DNA of 64,000 bases from Acidovorax sp. NCPPB 3576 (GTDB lineage: Bacteria > Pseudomonadota > Gammaproteobacteria > Burkholderiales > Burkholderiaceae_C), in assembly GCF_028473605.1 (NCBI RefSeq), contig NZ_CP097267.1, positions 1,542,501 to 1,606,500 on the forward strand. The letters are read 5' to 3'. A program made the position numbers and the translations under genes. Each line of letters begins with the position of its first letter. Position 1 is the stretch's first letter. Under the pieces are notes generated by a model. The model had not been told where the DNA came from and made no database searches. It saw only the letters and a list, made by a program, of their open reading frames with translations. This document shows, one piece after another, positions 17,937-28,316 of this stretch.

Positions 17937-20900
17937 ATGGGGCGCCAAGCCATGGCGGTGAGCCCTCGCTCCGGCGGTATCGGCGGCCTGCACGACCACG
18001 CCATGGGCGACGCGCGATGGCGGCGCGGTGCGGTGCTGGTCATCGCCATGGCGCTGCTCGGCGCGTGGCTGGTCGTCGAAACGGTGGCGCACCTGCGCGC
18101 CGCGGGCCGGGCGGAGGAGCGCAGCCGCCAACTGGCGCACACGGCCGACTCGCTGCTCAATCAAAGCATGGGCAGCCCCATCCTCGGTGCGGTGACCCTG
18201 CTGGGGCTCAGCGAGCCGGCGCTGAAACAGGTGGCCAACGGCGAGCTGCCGCCCGATGCGCCCGAGGCGCTGGCCCGGCTGGCCGTGGTGCGCGGCCGGT
18301 TCCTGATGAGCGGCGTGTACGTGATGTCGCGCGATGGCACCGTGGTCGCCCACGAGACGCCGGGCACGCCTTCCACCGGCATCAACCTGTCGTACCGGCC
18401 CTACTTCCAGCAGGCGATCCGGGGCGGAGTGAACGTGTACCCGGCGCTGGGCGGCAACACGCAGGAGCGCGGCCTGTACTACGCCGCGCCGCTGTACGAG
18501 GGCGATTCGCCGGCCAGCGCCATCATCGGCGTGGTGATGGTCAAGGTGGCGTTCGATGCGTTCGACGCGCAGATGGCCCGCTCCGGCTATCCCATGCTGC
18601 TGATGTCGCCCAAGGGCGTGGCCTTCTCGTCCACCCGGCCCGAATGGCGCTACGCGATGGCGCCGCCGCTCACCCAGGACCGCATCGATGCCGTTCGCGA
18701 CCAGCGGCAGTTCGGCAAGCTCTTCGACAACGGCGTGGCGTCGGCGCTGCCGTTCCGGCTCGATGCGCGCGAGGTCGTCGTGGATGGCACGACCTACGCG
18801 CTCGACAAGCACCCGCTCGACTGGAAGGACCCCGACGGCACCTGGCAGCTCGTCGCGCTGGACGACGTGAGCGCGCTGCTGCCGCCCTCCCGGCGCTGGC
18901 TGATCGGCGGTGGCACGTTCGCCCTGCTGCTGCTCATGGGCGGGATGATGCTGGAGATGCTGCGCCACCGCGCGCGCATGGCCACCGCGATGGAGCGGTT
19001 CCAGGTGCTGGGCGCCGCGCTGCAAAGCAGCCCCGTGGCCGTGGTCATCACCGATGCGCAGGGCCGCATCGACTGGGTCAACGCCGAATACGAACGCAAC
19101 AGCGGCCTCACGCTGCAAGAGGTGCGCGGCCAGAAACCCTCGGTCATCGCCAGCGGACAGACCCCGCCCGAGACCTACCAGCAGCTGTGGGCACGGCTGC
19201 TGTCCGGCCAGTCGTGGCGGGGCGAATTCATCAACCGCCGGGCGGACGGCACCCTGTTCCACGAAGAGGCGACGCTCTCGCCCGTGTTCGACCAGCGGGG
19301 CCGGCGCATCGCCATCGTCGGGCTGCACGAGGACGTCACGGACCGCATCACCGCCCACCACGAATTGCAGCGGCGCGAGCGCCTGCTCAACGATCTGCTG
19401 GCCCAGCAGACCGCCATCTTCGACAACGCGCCGCCCATCCTGCTGGTGTGCGACGGCGTGTTCCGCCAGTTCAACCCGGCGTTCGCCGAGCTGATGAAAG
19501 GCACCGTCGCCGAACTGCTGGGCTACCCCGTGTCGCGCATGTTCGGCGGCGCGCAGGGGCACGGCGTGTTCCTGGAGCGCACCGGCGCCCGGCTGGAGGC
19601 GGGCGGGGCGGTGCGGGAGGCCTGCACGCTGCATCGCCTGGACGGCACGGTGTTCGAGGCCCGCGTGTCCGGCCGGGGCCTGGAGATGGACGGTTTCAGC
19701 GACTCGTGCCTGTGGGTGATCGAAGACGTGAGCGAGGCGCGCGCGGCCGAAGAAGCCATGCGCGAGATCAACGACCGCCTGGCGCTGGCGCAGGAGGCCG
19801 GCAAGGTCGGCGTGTTCGACCTGGACCTGGCCTCGGACAAGCTGGTGTGGAGCGACAAGCTCGAATCGCTATACGGCGTGCCGCCGCAGCCCGAAGGGCG
19901 CAGCCTGCAGGACTGGCTCGACCGCCTGCACCCCGAGGACCGGGTCCGCGCCCAGGCGCGCATCGACAGCGCCCTGGCCGGCAGCGACAACCAGCTACAG
20001 GACTCCTGGCGCGTGGTGCGCTACGACGGCGAGGTGCGCTGGTTCCTGTGTGCGGCACGCATCATCCGCGACGACGAAGGCCGCGCGCGGCGCCTGATCG
20101 GCGTGCAGGTGGACGTGAACGACCAGAAGCTGCTGGAAGCGCAGGTGGCCGAGCAGCTGGTGTTCCAGCAGGCGCTCATCGACGCGATTCCCGTGCCGCT
20201 GTTCTACAAGGATGCGGATGGGCGCTATGTGGGCTTCAACCGCGCCTACGAGCGCGCCTTCGGCGTGCGGCGCGACGACCTCATTGGCCGCACCGTGCTG
20301 GACCTGCATTACCTGTCCGAGGCCGAGCGCGCTGCGTTCGATTCCGATGCGCAGTTCGCGCTGAGCGGCGCGCAGTCGGTGCACAAGGAAGTGGACCTGC
20401 CGTATGCGGACGGCGAGATCCACCACACCTTGTTCTGGCTGCACGGGTTCCAGCGGCCCGACGGCACGCCGGGCGGCGTCATCGGCACCTTCGTGGACAT
20501 CACCGACCGCCAGCGCGCAGAGCGCGAGCTGCGCCGCGCCAAGGAGATGGCGGAGGAGACCACTGCGCTCAAGTCCAACTTCCTGGCCAACATGAGCCAT
20601 GAGATCCGCACGCCGATGAACGCCATCATCGGCATGTCGCACCTGGCGCTCAAATCGGGGCTCACCCCGCGCCAGAGCGACTACGTCTCCAAGATTCAGC
20701 AGGCCGGCCAGCACCTGCTGGGCGTGATCAACGACATCCTGGATTTCTCCAAGATCGAGGCGGGCAAGCTCATCGTCGAAAAGCAGCCCTTCGTGCTCGA
20801 CCGCATGCTGGAGGGCGTGGCCGACGTGGTGGGCTACAAGGCCGGCGTGAAGGGGCTGGAGCTGGTGCTCGATGCCGCCGCCGACGTGCCGGCGCACCTG

Positions 20901-22865
20901 GTGGGCGACGCGTTGCGGCTGGGGCAGATCCTTATCAACTTCGCCAACAACGCCATCAAGTTCACCGACCGCGGCGAGATCCACATCCTGGTGCGCGTGC
21001 TGGAGCGCGCGGGCCAGCGCGTGCTGCTGCGCTTCGAGGTGCGCGACACCGGCATCGGCATGACGCCCGAGCAGATGGGGCGGCTGTTCCAGAGCTTCCA
21101 GCAGGCCGATGCGTCCACCACGCGGCGCTATGGCGGCACCGGCCTGGGCCTGGCCATCTGCAAGAACCTGGCCGAACTCATGGGCGGCGAGGTGGGCGCC
21201 GAGAGCGAGCCCGGCAAGAGATCGGCCTTCTGGGTGACGCTGCCGCTGGACTGCGGCATGCCCGTTCCCGCGCTGCTGCCGCCGCCCGGCGTGCGCGGTC
21301 GCCGCGTGCTGGTGGTGGACGACAACCAGACCGCCGCCACCGTGCTGTCCGACATGCTGCAGGCCATGGGCTTCGAGACCACCGAGGTGGAGTCCGGCCT
21401 TCAGGCGCTGGCTGCGCTGCGCCAAGGCATCGACGAGCAGCGCCCCTATGGCCTGCTGCTGATCGACTGGCACATGCCGGGCATGGACGGCATCGAGCTG
21501 GCCCGGCGCATCCGCGAGATCGGCCTGGACCGCGTACCGCAGATGCTCATGGTCACCGCCTACGGGCGCGAGGAGGTCATGCTCGCGGCCCGCGAGCAAG
21601 GCATCGAGACGGTGCTGGTCAAGCCGGTGAGCGCCTCGGTGCTGTACGACACGCTCATGCAGCCGCTGGAGCATGGCTGGATGCCCACGCAGGCCCACCT
21701 GGCCCAGCCGGGCAGCGACCAGCCGCCCCTGGCCGTGCGCGGCGCCACCGTGCTGCTGGTGGAGGACAACGAGCTGAACCAGCTCGTGGCGCTGGAGCTG
21801 CTGCGCGATGCCGGCTTCGTGGTGGATGTGGCCGCGCACGGGCAGGCGGCGCTGGAATGCATCGAGCGCCAGGACTACGACGCGGTGCTGATGGACATGC
21901 AGATGCCCGTGATGGACGGCGAGACCGCCACGCGCGCGCTGCGGGCCGACCCGCGCCACTCGAACCTGCCGATCATCGCCATGACCGCCAACGCCATGGA
22001 GTCCGACCGCCAGCGCTGCTTTGCCGCCGGCATGAACGACCACGTTCCCAAGCCCATCGAGCCCGCCGTGCTGTGGCGCGCCCTGGCGCGTTGGATTCGG
22101 CCGCGTCCGGGGCTGGGCGTGCGCATGGACGAGGCGGGCGGAGCGGCTGGCGCACCGGCCACCCCCAGCGCCTCCCCTCCGCCAGCGCCCAGCGCGGGGC
22201 TGGCGCCGCTGCCCTACGGCGTGCCGGGGCTCGACACGGCGCTGGGGCTGCAGCGCGCGCTGGGCCGGCCCGCGCTGTATGCCGACATGCTGCGCCGGTT
22301 CGCCGAAGGCCAGCGCCATGTGGCGCGCGGCCTGTCCGGCGCGGTGCAGGCACAGGACTGGGAGCAGGCCGAGCGCCTGGCGCACACGCTGCGTTCGGTG
22401 GCCGCCAACATCGGCGCGCAGCCGCTGTCCAACGAGGCCGAGGCCCTGGAGCAGGCGCTTCGCACCGGCCAGCGCAGCGCGTCGCTGCAGCGCCTGTGCG
22501 ACGGCGTGGACCGGCGCATGGCCGAGTTGCTGTCGGGGCTGGACGCATGGGCCGCCGCAAGCCCGTCCGCCGAGGCCGCCGCATCGGCAGGGACGGCGGA
22601 TGCCGCCGCATCGCCGGGCCAGCCCGCCGCCATGGCGCTGCGCCCGGCCCTGCAGCGCCTGCAAGTGCTGCTGCAGGCCGATGACCCGGCCGCGGTAGAG
22701 CATCTGCAGCAAAATAGGCCGCTGTTGGAAAGTGCGTTGGGCGCGGCCTTCGTCGCGCTGGAAGCGGATACCCGGAGTTTCGAGTTTGAGCGGGCCTTGG
22801 ACACGCTGCATGCTGCGGCGCAATCGGACCTCGACGGGTCCGAGCCTTCAGGCGGGACCGCATGA
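17937..22865 (+). CDS. Hybrid sensor histidine kinase, Cache-PAS4-HisKA-HATPase-REC2-Hpt
   Basis: About 1642 residues. TM1 at about 33-50, a periplasmic Cache-like sensor (about 55-310), TM2 at about 320-342. Four PAS/PAC domains begin near 360, 494, 613 and 745. The H-box [15 protein letters not shown] has His at about 888; the ATPase has N- and G-boxes. REC1 has Asp at about 1177 and REC2 Asp at about 1320. A C-terminal Hpt domain ([13 protein letters not shown]) has His at about 1483. This is a full His-Asp-His-Asp phosphorelay in one protein, BarA/TorS-like in plan. The next gene, 12 nt on, encodes a receiver-HD-GYP protein, the likely final acceptor. ATG 17937 was chosen; ATG 18003, just before TM1, is also possible. 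Confidence 0.9.
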   Translation: MGRQAMAVSPRSGGIGGLHDHAMGDARWRRGAVLVIAMALLGAWLVVETVAHLRAAGRAEERSRQLAHTADSLLNQSMGSPILGAVTLLGLSEPALKQVANGELPPDAPEALARLAVVRGRFLMSGVYVMSRDGTVVAHETPGTPSTGINLSYRPYFQQAIRGGVNVYPALGGNTQERGLYYAAPLYEGDSPASAIIGVVMVKVAFDAFDAQMARSGYPMLLMSPKGVAFSSTRPEWRYAMAPPLTQDRIDAVRDQRQFGKLFDNGVASALPFRLDAREVVVDGTTYALDKHPLDWKDPDGTWQLVALDDVSALLPPSRRWLIGGGTFALLLLMGGMMLEMLRHRARMATAMERFQVLGAALQSSPVAVVITDAQGRIDWVNAEYERNSGLTLQEVRGQKPSVIASGQTPPETYQQLWARLLSGQSWRGEFINRRADGTLFHEEATLSPVFDQRGRRIAIVGLHEDVTDRITAHHELQRRERLLNDLLAQQTAIFDNAPPILLVCDGVFRQFNPAFAELMKGTVAELLGYPVSRMFGGAQGHGVFLERTGARLEAGGAVREACTLHRLDGTVFEARVSGRGLEMDGFSDSCLWVIEDVSEARAAEEAMREINDRLALAQEAGKVGVFDLDLASDKLVWSDKLESLYGVPPQPEGRSLQDWLDRLHPEDRVRAQARIDSALAGSDNQLQDSWRVVRYDGEVRWFLCAARIIRDDEGRARRLIGVQVDVNDQKLLEAQVAEQLVFQQALIDAIPVPLFYKDADGRYVGFNRAYERAFGVRRDDLIGRTVLDLHYLSEAERAAFDSDAQFALSGAQSVHKEVDLPYADGEIHHTLFWLHGFQRPDGTPGGVIGTFVDITDRQRAERELRRAKEMAEETTALKSNFLANMSHEIRTPMNAIIGMSHLALKSGLTPRQSDYVSKIQQAGQHLLGVINDILDFSKIEAGKLIVEKQPFVLDRMLEGVADVVGYKAGVKGLELVLDAAADVPAHLVGDALRLGQILINFANNAIKFTDRGEIHILVRVLERAGQRVLLRFEVRDTGIGMTPEQMGRLFQSFQQADASTTRRYGGTGLGLAICKNLAELMGGEVGAESEPGKRSAFWVTLPLDCGMPVPALLPPPGVRGRRVLVVDDNQTAATVLSDMLQAMGFETTEVESGLQALAALRQGIDEQRPYGLLLIDWHMPGMDGIELARRIREIGLDRVPQMLMVTAYGREEVMLAAREQGIETVLVKPVSASVLYDTLMQPLEHGWMPTQAHLAQPGSDQPPLAVRGATVLLVEDNELNQLVALELLRDAGFVVDVAAHGQAALECIERQDYDAVLMDMQMPVMDGETATRALRADPRHSNLPIIAMTANAMESDRQRCFAAGMNDHVPKPIEPAVLWRALARWIRPRPGLGVRMDEAGGAAGAPATPSASPPPAPSAGLAPLPYGVPGLDTALGLQRALGRPALYADMLRRFAEGQRHVARGLSGAVQAQDWEQAERLAHTLRSVAANIGAQPLSNEAEALEQALRTGQRSASLQRLCDGVDRRMAELLSGLDAWAAASPSAEAAASAGTADAAASPGQPAAMALRPALQRLQVLLQADDPAAVEHLQQNRPLLESALGAAFVALEADTRSFEFERALDTLHAAAQSDLDGSEPSGGTA

Positions 22866-22877
22866 CAGGACCACCCC

Positions 22878-24008
22878 ATGGACATTCCCCATTTCTATGC
22901 CGACGAGTCCCTTTTTGTCGAAAAGCCCATTGCCACCGTGCTGGTGGTGGACGACACGCCCGACAACCTCACGCTCATGGGCACGCTGCTGCGCGACCAC
23001 TACCACGTCAAGGTCGCCAACCAGGGCGAGAAGGCGCTGCGGATCGCGCAGTCGTCCCCGCCGCCCGACCTGATCCTGCTGGACATCATGATGCCGGGCA
23101 TCGACGGCTACGAGGTCTGCCGCCAGCTCAAGGCACACCCGCAGTCGCGAGACATTCCCATCATCTTCCTCACCGCGCGCTCCACGTCCGACGATGAGCG
23201 CATGGGCCTGGCGGCCGGTGCGGTGGACTACATCACCAAGCCCATCAGCCCGCCCATCCTGCTGGCGCGCGTGCACACCCATCTGGCCCTGAAGGCCACC
23301 GCCGACTTCCTGCGCGACAAGAGCGCCTACCTGGAGCGCGAGGTGGCCATGCGCACGCTGGAAGTGCAGGCCATCCAGGACGTGACCATCATGGCCATGA
23401 CCTCCCTGGCCGAAACGCGCGACAACGAGACGGGCAACCACATCCGCCGCACGCAGCTCTATGTGAAGGCGCTGGCCGAGCAACTGCGCCTGCATCCGCG
23501 CTTCGAGCAGACGCTGACCGAACGCATGATCGAGCTGCTGTACAAGTCGGCGCCGTTGCACGACATCGGCAAGATCGGCATTCCCGACCGCATCCTGCTC
23601 AAGCCCGGCAAGCTCACGGTGGAAGAGTTCGAGGTCATGAAGACGCACACCACGCTGGGCCGCAACGCCATCGAGGACGCCGAGCGACGCCTGGGCATGC
23701 GCGTGGCCTTCCTCAGCGTGTCCAAGGAGATCGCCTACAGCCACCAGGAAAAGTGGGACGGCAGCGGCTACCCGGAGGGCCTGGCGGGCGATGCCATTCC
23801 CGTCTCGGCCCGGCTCATGGCCGTGGCCGACGTGTACGACGCGCTCATCAGCAAGCGCGTGTACAAGCCCGCGTATTCCCACGAGCAGGCCTGCGCGACC
23901 ATCGTGCGGGGCCGGGGCACGCATTTCGACCCCGACATGGTGGATGCCTTCGTTGACCTGGCCGACGACTTTCGCGACATCGCGCGCAAGTACCCCGACC
24001 CTGCATAG
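22878..24008 (+). CDS. Response regulator with HD-GYP c-di-GMP phosphodiesterase domain
   Basis: A 376-residue RpfG-like protein. An N-terminal receiver (about 18-135, Asp69 in LLDIMMPGIDG) is joined by a helical linker to an HD-GYP domain (about 165-365): HD pair His228-Asp229 in LHDIGKIGIPD, and the GYP motif as SHQEKWDGSGYP. The usual HHE is HQE here. It predicts cyclic-di-GMP hydrolysis controlled by phosphorylation. It lies 12 nt after the hybrid kinase gene, so the two form one signalling operon that links an external signal to c-di-GMP, motility or virulence. A strong terminator follows. Confidence 0.92.
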   Translation: MDIPHFYADESLFVEKPIATVLVVDDTPDNLTLMGTLLRDHYHVKVANQGEKALRIAQSSPPPDLILLDIMMPGIDGYEVCRQLKAHPQSRDIPIIFLTARSTSDDERMGLAAGAVDYITKPISPPILLARVHTHLALKATADFLRDKSAYLEREVAMRTLEVQAIQDVTIMAMTSLAETRDNETGNHIRRTQLYVKALAEQLRLHPRFEQTLTERMIELLYKSAPLHDIGKIGIPDRILLKPGKLTVEEFEVMKTHTTLGRNAIEDAERRLGMRVAFLSVSKEIAYSHQEKWDGSGYPEGLAGDAIPVSARLMAVADVYDALISKRVYKPAYSHEQACATIVRGRGTHFDPDMVDAFVDLADDFRDIARKYPDPA

Positions 24009-24040
24009 GCGGGCGCGCGGACCGAAGGCCCGAAAAGACG

Positions 24041-24087
24041 AAGGGACTGCCGCCCGGCCAAGGCCGGTGCGGCAGTCCCTTTTTTTC
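24041..24087. terminator. Convergent terminator, HD-GYP gene / suhB
   Basis: Stem aagggactgccgc / gcggcagtccctt with an inner ccggcc/ggccgg extension and a T run on the plus strand (24080-24087). On the minus strand it lies 30 nt beyond the suhB stop and could serve both genes. Confidence 0.85.
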
Positions 24088-24116
24088 TGTCGCTTTGCGC
24101 TGGCTGGCGCGGTCGG

Positions 24117-25052
24117 TCAGCGCGCCGCGCCGCTGGCGGCTTCGTCGTCCTCGGCCGGGGTGGATGGCACCACGTCGTCCAGGCCGTCCGTGGGCAGCGA
24201 CAGGTTGGCCGCCGCCTGGCGCACGGCCGCCTTGTCGCCGGCGCTGGCGAACTGGCTGTATTTGGTCAGGATCGGCACCAGCTGGCCGTAGATCCGCGGT
24301 GCGCCGGCCAGGCATTCGCGCTGCTCCAGGAAGTCCGCCTCGCCCGTGAAGTTGCCCACCAGGCCGCCGGCCTCGGTCACCAGCAGCGAGCCGGCTGCCA
24401 CGTCCCAGATCGACAGGCCGGTCTCGAAGAACGCTTCGGTGAAGCCTGCGGCCACGTAGGCCAGGTCCAGCGCCGCGGCGCCGGGGCGGCGCAGGCCGGC
24501 GGTGCGCTGCATCACGTCGGCCATGATGTTCAGGTAGTTCTTGAAATTGTCGCCCGGGCGGAACGGAAAGCCGGTGGAGATCAGGCATTCCTTGAGCTGC
24601 GTGCGCTTGGAGACGCGGATGCGGCGCTCGTTCATGTAGGCGCCGCGGCCCTTGGTGGCGGTGAAGAGGTCGTTGCGGGTCGGGTCGTAGATCACGGCCT
24701 GCTCGACCTTGCCGCGCACGGCCAGGGCGATGCTCACGCAATAGACCGGAAAGCCGTGGATGAAGTTGGTGGTGCCGTCCAGCGGGTCGATGATCCAGAC
24801 GAACTCCGAATCCTTCGCGCCGTATTCGCTGCCCGATTCCTCGGCCAGGATGCCGTGGCCGGGGTACGCGGTGAGCAGCGTCTCGATGATGATCTTCTCG
24901 CTCGCGTGATCCACTTCGGTCACGAAATCGTTGATCTGCTTTTGCGAGATCCGCACGGATTCCACGTCCAGGGCCGCGCGGTTGATGATGGCGCCGGCGG
25001 CGCGTGCGGCCTTGATGGCCACGTTGAGCATGGGGTGCAGATTGGTCGACAT
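24117..25052 (-). CDS. suhB: Inositol monophosphatase family protein
   Basis: A 311-residue Mg-dependent phosphatase. Metal and catalytic motifs are seen: [11 protein letters not shown], the [12 protein letters not shown] signature (about 84-95), and [16 protein letters not shown] near 215. In bacteria SuhB also binds the rRNA antitermination complex, so it may be important for ribosome synthesis. The C-terminal tail after about 260 is longer than usual and acidic. The divergent trmJ gene starts 137 bp away. Confidence 0.93.
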   Translation of the reverse strand: MSTNLHPMLNVAIKAARAAGAIINRAALDVESVRISQKQINDFVTEVDHASEKIIIETLLTAYPGHGILAEESGSEYGAKDSEFVWIIDPLDGTTNFIHGFPVYCVSIALAVRGKVEQAVIYDPTRNDLFTATKGRGAYMNERRIRVSKRTQLKECLISTGFPFRPGDNFKNYLNIMADVMQRTAGLRRPGAAALDLAYVAAGFTEAFFETGLSIWDVAAGSLLVTEAGGLVGNFTGEADFLEQRECLAGAPRIYGQLVPILTKYSQFASAGDKAAVRQAAANLSLPTDGLDDVVPSTPAEDDEAASGAAR

Positions 25053-25189
25053 TGGATTGTGGCGTGGGCCGGGCGCAAAGGAGGGCGGCCCAGCGGTTCA
25101 GGAACGGGGAATGGCGCCCCGGCGATGCGGACGGCGACAATGAGCGCGCGATTTTACCCGTACTGCCTTTTTCCACCGACCGCGCGCCC

Positions 25190-26011
25190 ATGAAGACCCG
25201 TTTCATCCTCATCCACACCAGCCATGCCGGCAACGTCGGCGCCGCCGCCCGCGCCATGAAGACCATGGGCTTCGGCGACCTGGTGCTCGTCGCCCCGCGC
25301 TGGGCCAACGTGCTGCGGCGCGAGGAAACCATCCAGCGCGCCAGCGGCGCGCTCGACGTGCTGGAGAACGCGCGCATCGTCGCCACGCTGGACGAGGCCC
25401 TGGACGGCATCAGCCACCTGTGCGCCACCGCCATGACGCCGCGCGACTTCGGCCCGCCCACACGCTCGCCGCGCGAGCATTTCGAATTGCTATTAAAAAA
25501 TGAGCAATACCCCCTAGGGGAATATGCGCTGGAGGCCGATTCGGCTCCCATCCCCATCGCCACCCCTACCGCCACCACCACTGAGGCCGGCGTGGCCTTC
25601 CTGTTCGGCAGCGAGCGCTTCGGAATGGCCAACGACGACGTGTACCGCTGCCATGTGGCGCTGTCGATTCCCACCAACCCCACGTTCGGCTCGCTCAACC
25701 TGGGCGCAGCCATCCAGGTCGTCGCCTACGAATGGCGCCTGGCGCTCGGCGGGTTCGCCGCCGCCACGCCATCGCAGGAAGGCTCTGCGGCGCCCGCCAC
25801 CGAGCGCGCCGACGCCGCGCAGGTGGCCGGCATGCTGGCGCACTGGGAGCGCGCGCTGGTGGACATCGGCTTTCTCGACCCCGCCGCGCCCAAGAAGCTC
25901 ATGCCGCGCCTGAACCAGCTGTTCAACCGCGCGCAGCTCACGCCCGAGGAAATCCACATCCTGCGCGGTGTCGCCAAAGCCATGACCGGCGCCGCGCAGG
26001 CAAAGCGATAG
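25190..26011 (+). CDS. trmJ: tRNA (cytidine/uridine-2'-O)-methyltransferase TrmJ
   Basis: A 273-residue SPOUT enzyme that methylates the 2'-OH of nucleotide 32 in tRNA with SAM. Motif 1 is [23 protein letters not shown]; the knot motifs are [11 protein letters not shown] and [18 protein letters not shown]. Oddity: residues about 100-135, between those motifs, contain a 17-codon in-frame copy of the dispersed palindromic repeat (25489-25537) and a Pro/Thr-rich stretch, lengthening a surface loop. ATG 25190 was chosen at the start of homology; the open frame upstream overlaps the intergenic region. cysE follows 44 nt later. Confidence 0.92.
   Translation: MKTRFILIHTSHAGNVGAAARAMKTMGFGDLVLVAPRWANVLRREETIQRASGALDVLENARIVATLDEALDGISHLCATAMTPRDFGPPTRSPREHFELLLKNEQYPLGEYALEADSAPIPIATPTATTTEAGVAFLFGSERFGMANDDVYRCHVALSIPTNPTFGSLNLGAAIQVVAYEWRLALGGFAAATPSQEGSAAPATERADAAQVAGMLAHWERALVDIGFLDPAAPKKLMPRLNQLFNRAQLTPEEIHILRGVAKAMTGAAQAKR
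25489..25537 (-). repeat. Dispersed palindromic repeat, in-frame copy inside trmJ
   Basis: On the minus strand it reads GGCCTCCAGCGCATATTCCC, then CTAGGGGGTATTGCTC, then the T-rich arm to AATAGC. This matches copies 26906-26957 and 35461-35509 in order and spacing. It lies fully inside trmJ, has no stop in the trmJ frame, and adds peptide [18 protein letters not shown]. Confidence 0.75.
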
Positions 26012-26055
26012 ACTCGGCGGCTCTTTTCCGCCCCGTCCCCACGCCCGACCACCCC

Positions 26056-26841
26056 ATGTTTGACCGCCTGCGCTCCGACGTCCAGTGCATCCTCGACCGC
26101 GACCCCGCCGCGCGCAGCACCTGGGAGGTGGTCACCTGCTACCCCGGCCTGCACGCGATCTGGCTGCACCGCCCGGCGCACTGGTGCTGGCGCCACGGCC
26201 TGCCGTGGCTGGGGCGGTTCATCTCGCATTTCGCGCGTTGGATGACCGGCATCGAGATCCACCCCGGCGCCAGGATCGGCGAGCGCGTCTTCTTCGACCA
26301 TGCCATGGGCGTGGTGGTCGGCGAGACCGCCGAGATCGGCGACGGCTGCACCATCTACCAGGGCGTGACGCTGGGCGGCACCTCGCTCTACAAGGGCGCC
26401 AAGCGCCACCCCACGCTGGGCAAGGACGTGGTGGTGAGCGCGGGCGCCAAGGTGCTGGGCGGCTTCGAGGTGGGCGACGGCGCCAAGATCGGCAGCAACG
26501 CGGTGGTCATCAAGCCCGTGCCGCCGGGCGCCACGGCCGTGGGCATCCCGGCCCGCATCATCCCCTCCAAGGCCGGCCAGAGCGCCGACGTGACCGAGCC
26601 GCAGGCCGCGCGCCCCTTCACCGCCTACGGCATCACGCAGGAAGACGATCCGCTCTCGCAGGCCATGCGCGGCCTGATCGACAACGCCTCGTCGCAGGAG
26701 CACCAGATCGCGCTGCTGTGGCAGGCCATCGAAAAGCTCTCGGCCAACCCGCAGGCGCCGGCCAAGGACTGCGTGCCCTGCGATGCGGCGCGCCAGGAGC
26801 AGTTCCAGGCGGACAAGCTCAACGAGCTGGTGGGCAAGTAG
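26056..26841 (+). CDS. cysE: Serine O-acetyltransferase
   Basis: 261 residues, first step of cysteine synthesis (serine plus acetyl-CoA). A short N-terminal helical part is followed by the left-handed beta-helix of hexapeptide repeats ([35 protein letters not shown], the loop with KRHPTLG, and [12 protein letters not shown]). Its N-terminal domain is shorter than in E. coli CysE, as in many plant and bacterial short-type enzymes, and its C-terminal tail is extended with two cysteines (CVPCD). ATG 26056 was chosen; upstream in-frame sequence overlaps trmJ. Confidence 0.94.
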   Translation: MFDRLRSDVQCILDRDPAARSTWEVVTCYPGLHAIWLHRPAHWCWRHGLPWLGRFISHFARWMTGIEIHPGARIGERVFFDHAMGVVVGETAEIGDGCTIYQGVTLGGTSLYKGAKRHPTLGKDVVVSAGAKVLGGFEVGDGAKIGSNAVVIKPVPPGATAVGIPARIIPSKAGQSADVTEPQAARPFTAYGITQEDDPLSQAMRGLIDNASSQEHQIALLWQAIEKLSANPQAPAKDCVPCDAARQEQFQADKLNELVGK

Positions 26842-26905
26842 CCGGCGCCTTGGCCGGTGGAAAGTCGCGCCCCCGGCTTCGGCGTCCAGGGGACTAAAGG
26901 CCAAA

Positions 26906-26957
26906 AAGGCCTCCAGCGCAATAAAGACTAGGGCGTTATGCTATAAAAAATATAGCA
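26906..26957 (+). repeat. Dispersed palindromic repeat, copy 2
   Basis: Starts AAGGCCTCCAGCGCAATAAA, continues GACTAGGGCGTTATG, ends CTATAAAAAATATAG, a perfect short hairpin. It fills the gap between convergent cysE and mog and abuts the mog stop codon, so it may serve as a 3' end for both. Confidence 0.85.
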
Positions 26958-27590
26958 TCAGCGCCGCACGGCCGATTTCGGCCGGAACGCCTTGCATACC
27001 GCCTCGTGGGTCTCCAGGTACGGCCCGCCGATCAGGTCGATGCAGTACGGCACCGCGGCGAAGATGCCCGGCACCTCCTGGCTGCCGTCCTCGCGCCGCA
27101 GGCCTTCCAGCGTCTCGGCGATGGCCTTGGGCTGGCCGGGCAGGTTGATGATGAGCGTGCTGCCGCGCACCACCGCCACCTGGCGCGAGAGGATGGCCGT
27201 GGGCACGAAGCGCAGGCCGATCTGGCGCATCTGCTCGCCGAAGCCCGGCATTTCCTTGTGGGCCACGGCCAGCGTGGCCTCGGGTGTCACGTCGCGCAGG
27301 GCGGGGCCCGTGCCGCCGGTGGTCAGCACCAGGCTGCAGCCTGCGGTGTCGGCCAGCTCGATCAGCGTGGCGCTGATGGTGGCCTGGTCGTCGGGGATCA
27401 GCCGGGGCTCGAAGGCGATGGGGTTGCGCAGCGCGCGGGCCAGCCAGTCCTGCAGCGCGGGCAGGCCCTTGTCCTCATAGACGCCGGTGCTGGCCCGGTC
27501 GCTGATGGAGACGATGCCGATGCGCACCGGCTCGAAGCCGCCGGTCGCGGCGGGCGCCACGGCGTCAGGCATCGCGGCCGGTTTCTTCAT
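26958..27590 (-). CDS. mog: Molybdopterin adenylyltransferase
   Basis: A 210-residue MoCF-domain enzyme that adenylylates molybdopterin before molybdenum insertion. Motifs: IGIVSISDRAS, TTGGTGPALRDVTPEA and NLPGQPKAIAETL. The first about 20 residues (Pro/Ala-rich) are an extra N-terminal extension. The start lies 26 nt inside darP, so the two genes overlap and are co-transcribed (darP first). Confidence 0.92.
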   Translation of the reverse strand: MKKPAAMPDAVAPAATGGFEPVRIGIVSISDRASTGVYEDKGLPALQDWLARALRNPIAFEPRLIPDDQATISATLIELADTAGCSLVLTTGGTGPALRDVTPEATLAVAHKEMPGFGEQMRQIGLRFVPTAILSRQVAVVRGSTLIINLPGQPKAIAETLEGLRREDGSQEVPGIFAAVPYCIDLIGGPYLETHEAVCKAFRPKSAVRR

Positions 27591-28230
27591 GGCGGGCGTG
27601 GGTGGCCGCGTCTTCCATCTGCTCGCGCACGAGCTGGAACAGCTCGCGGTAGGCGCGGCCCTTGCGCGGGGCCAGGCCCTCGGACACCTGCACGTTCGCG
27701 GTCTTGCCCTCGGGCTGCGCGTCCTTGCGCGCCTGGCGGATCAGCGCGCGGATCTGCTGCGTGTCGGTGCGCGGAAAGCGCTCCAGCCAGTCGGGCAGCG
27801 CGGCGTCGTCGGCGATGAGCCGGTCGCGCCAGCGCTCGGAGGCGTGCAGCGCGAGCTTTTCGGCAGCCGAGCCGTTGTGCTGCTCGTCCAGCGCGGCCTG
27901 GGCGGCGGCCACGACGGTGGGGTCGAGCTGGCGCATGATCTTGCCGACGTACTGCATCTGGCGGCGCTTGCCCTCGAAGTTGGTGATGCGCCTGGCCTCG
28001 GCCAGCGCATCGCGCAGCTTCTCGGGCAGCTGCACGCGTTCCATCAGGTCGGCGCGCAGGGTGAGCAGGTCTTCGCCGAGTTTCTGCAGCGCATCGCTCT
28101 CGCGCTTCAGGTCGGTCCGGCTCGCTTCGTGCGTGCCTTTGAGCTCGGCTTTCAGTTCGATGTCCAACTCGCTGCCTTCGGCAACGAACTGGCCTCGCAC
28201 GTAGTAGCCTTTTTTGGGTTTGCGTGACAT
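27565..28230 (-). CDS. darP: Ribosome-associated protein DarP (YjgA, DUF615)
   Basis: A 221-residue, highly charged helical protein of the YjgA/DUF615 family, which assists maturation of the 50S subunit. Seen: N-terminal KPKKGYYVRGQ, the MERVQLPEKLRDALAEARRI segment, RRQMQYVGKIMRQLD, and the late RALIRQARKD helix. ATG 28230 was chosen; further upstream frame is non-conserved. Overlaps mog by 26 nt and diverges from pmbA (86 bp between starts), a very common arrangement in Burkholderiales. Confidence 0.92.
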   Translation of the reverse strand: MSRKPKKGYYVRGQFVAEGSELDIELKAELKGTHEASRTDLKRESDALQKLGEDLLTLRADLMERVQLPEKLRDALAEARRITNFEGKRRQMQYVGKIMRQLDPTVVAAAQAALDEQHNGSAAEKLALHASERWRDRLIADDAALPDWLERFPRTDTQQIRALIRQARKDAQPEGKTANVQVSEGLAPRKGRAYRELFQLVREQMEDAATHARHEETGRDA

Positions 28231-28316
28231 TTTGGGGGCAATGGGAGGGGCACGCGTGTGCCCATACAGGCTTCGGCACCGTGGCGCCGAAGGCGGCAAG
28301 TATCATAGCCGCCGAT

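Noticed and set aside
19995..22823. Long minus-strand open frame opposite the hybrid kinase
   Set aside because: Same reason: the plus strand has all kinase, receiver and Hpt motifs, and the reverse translation is low-complexity.
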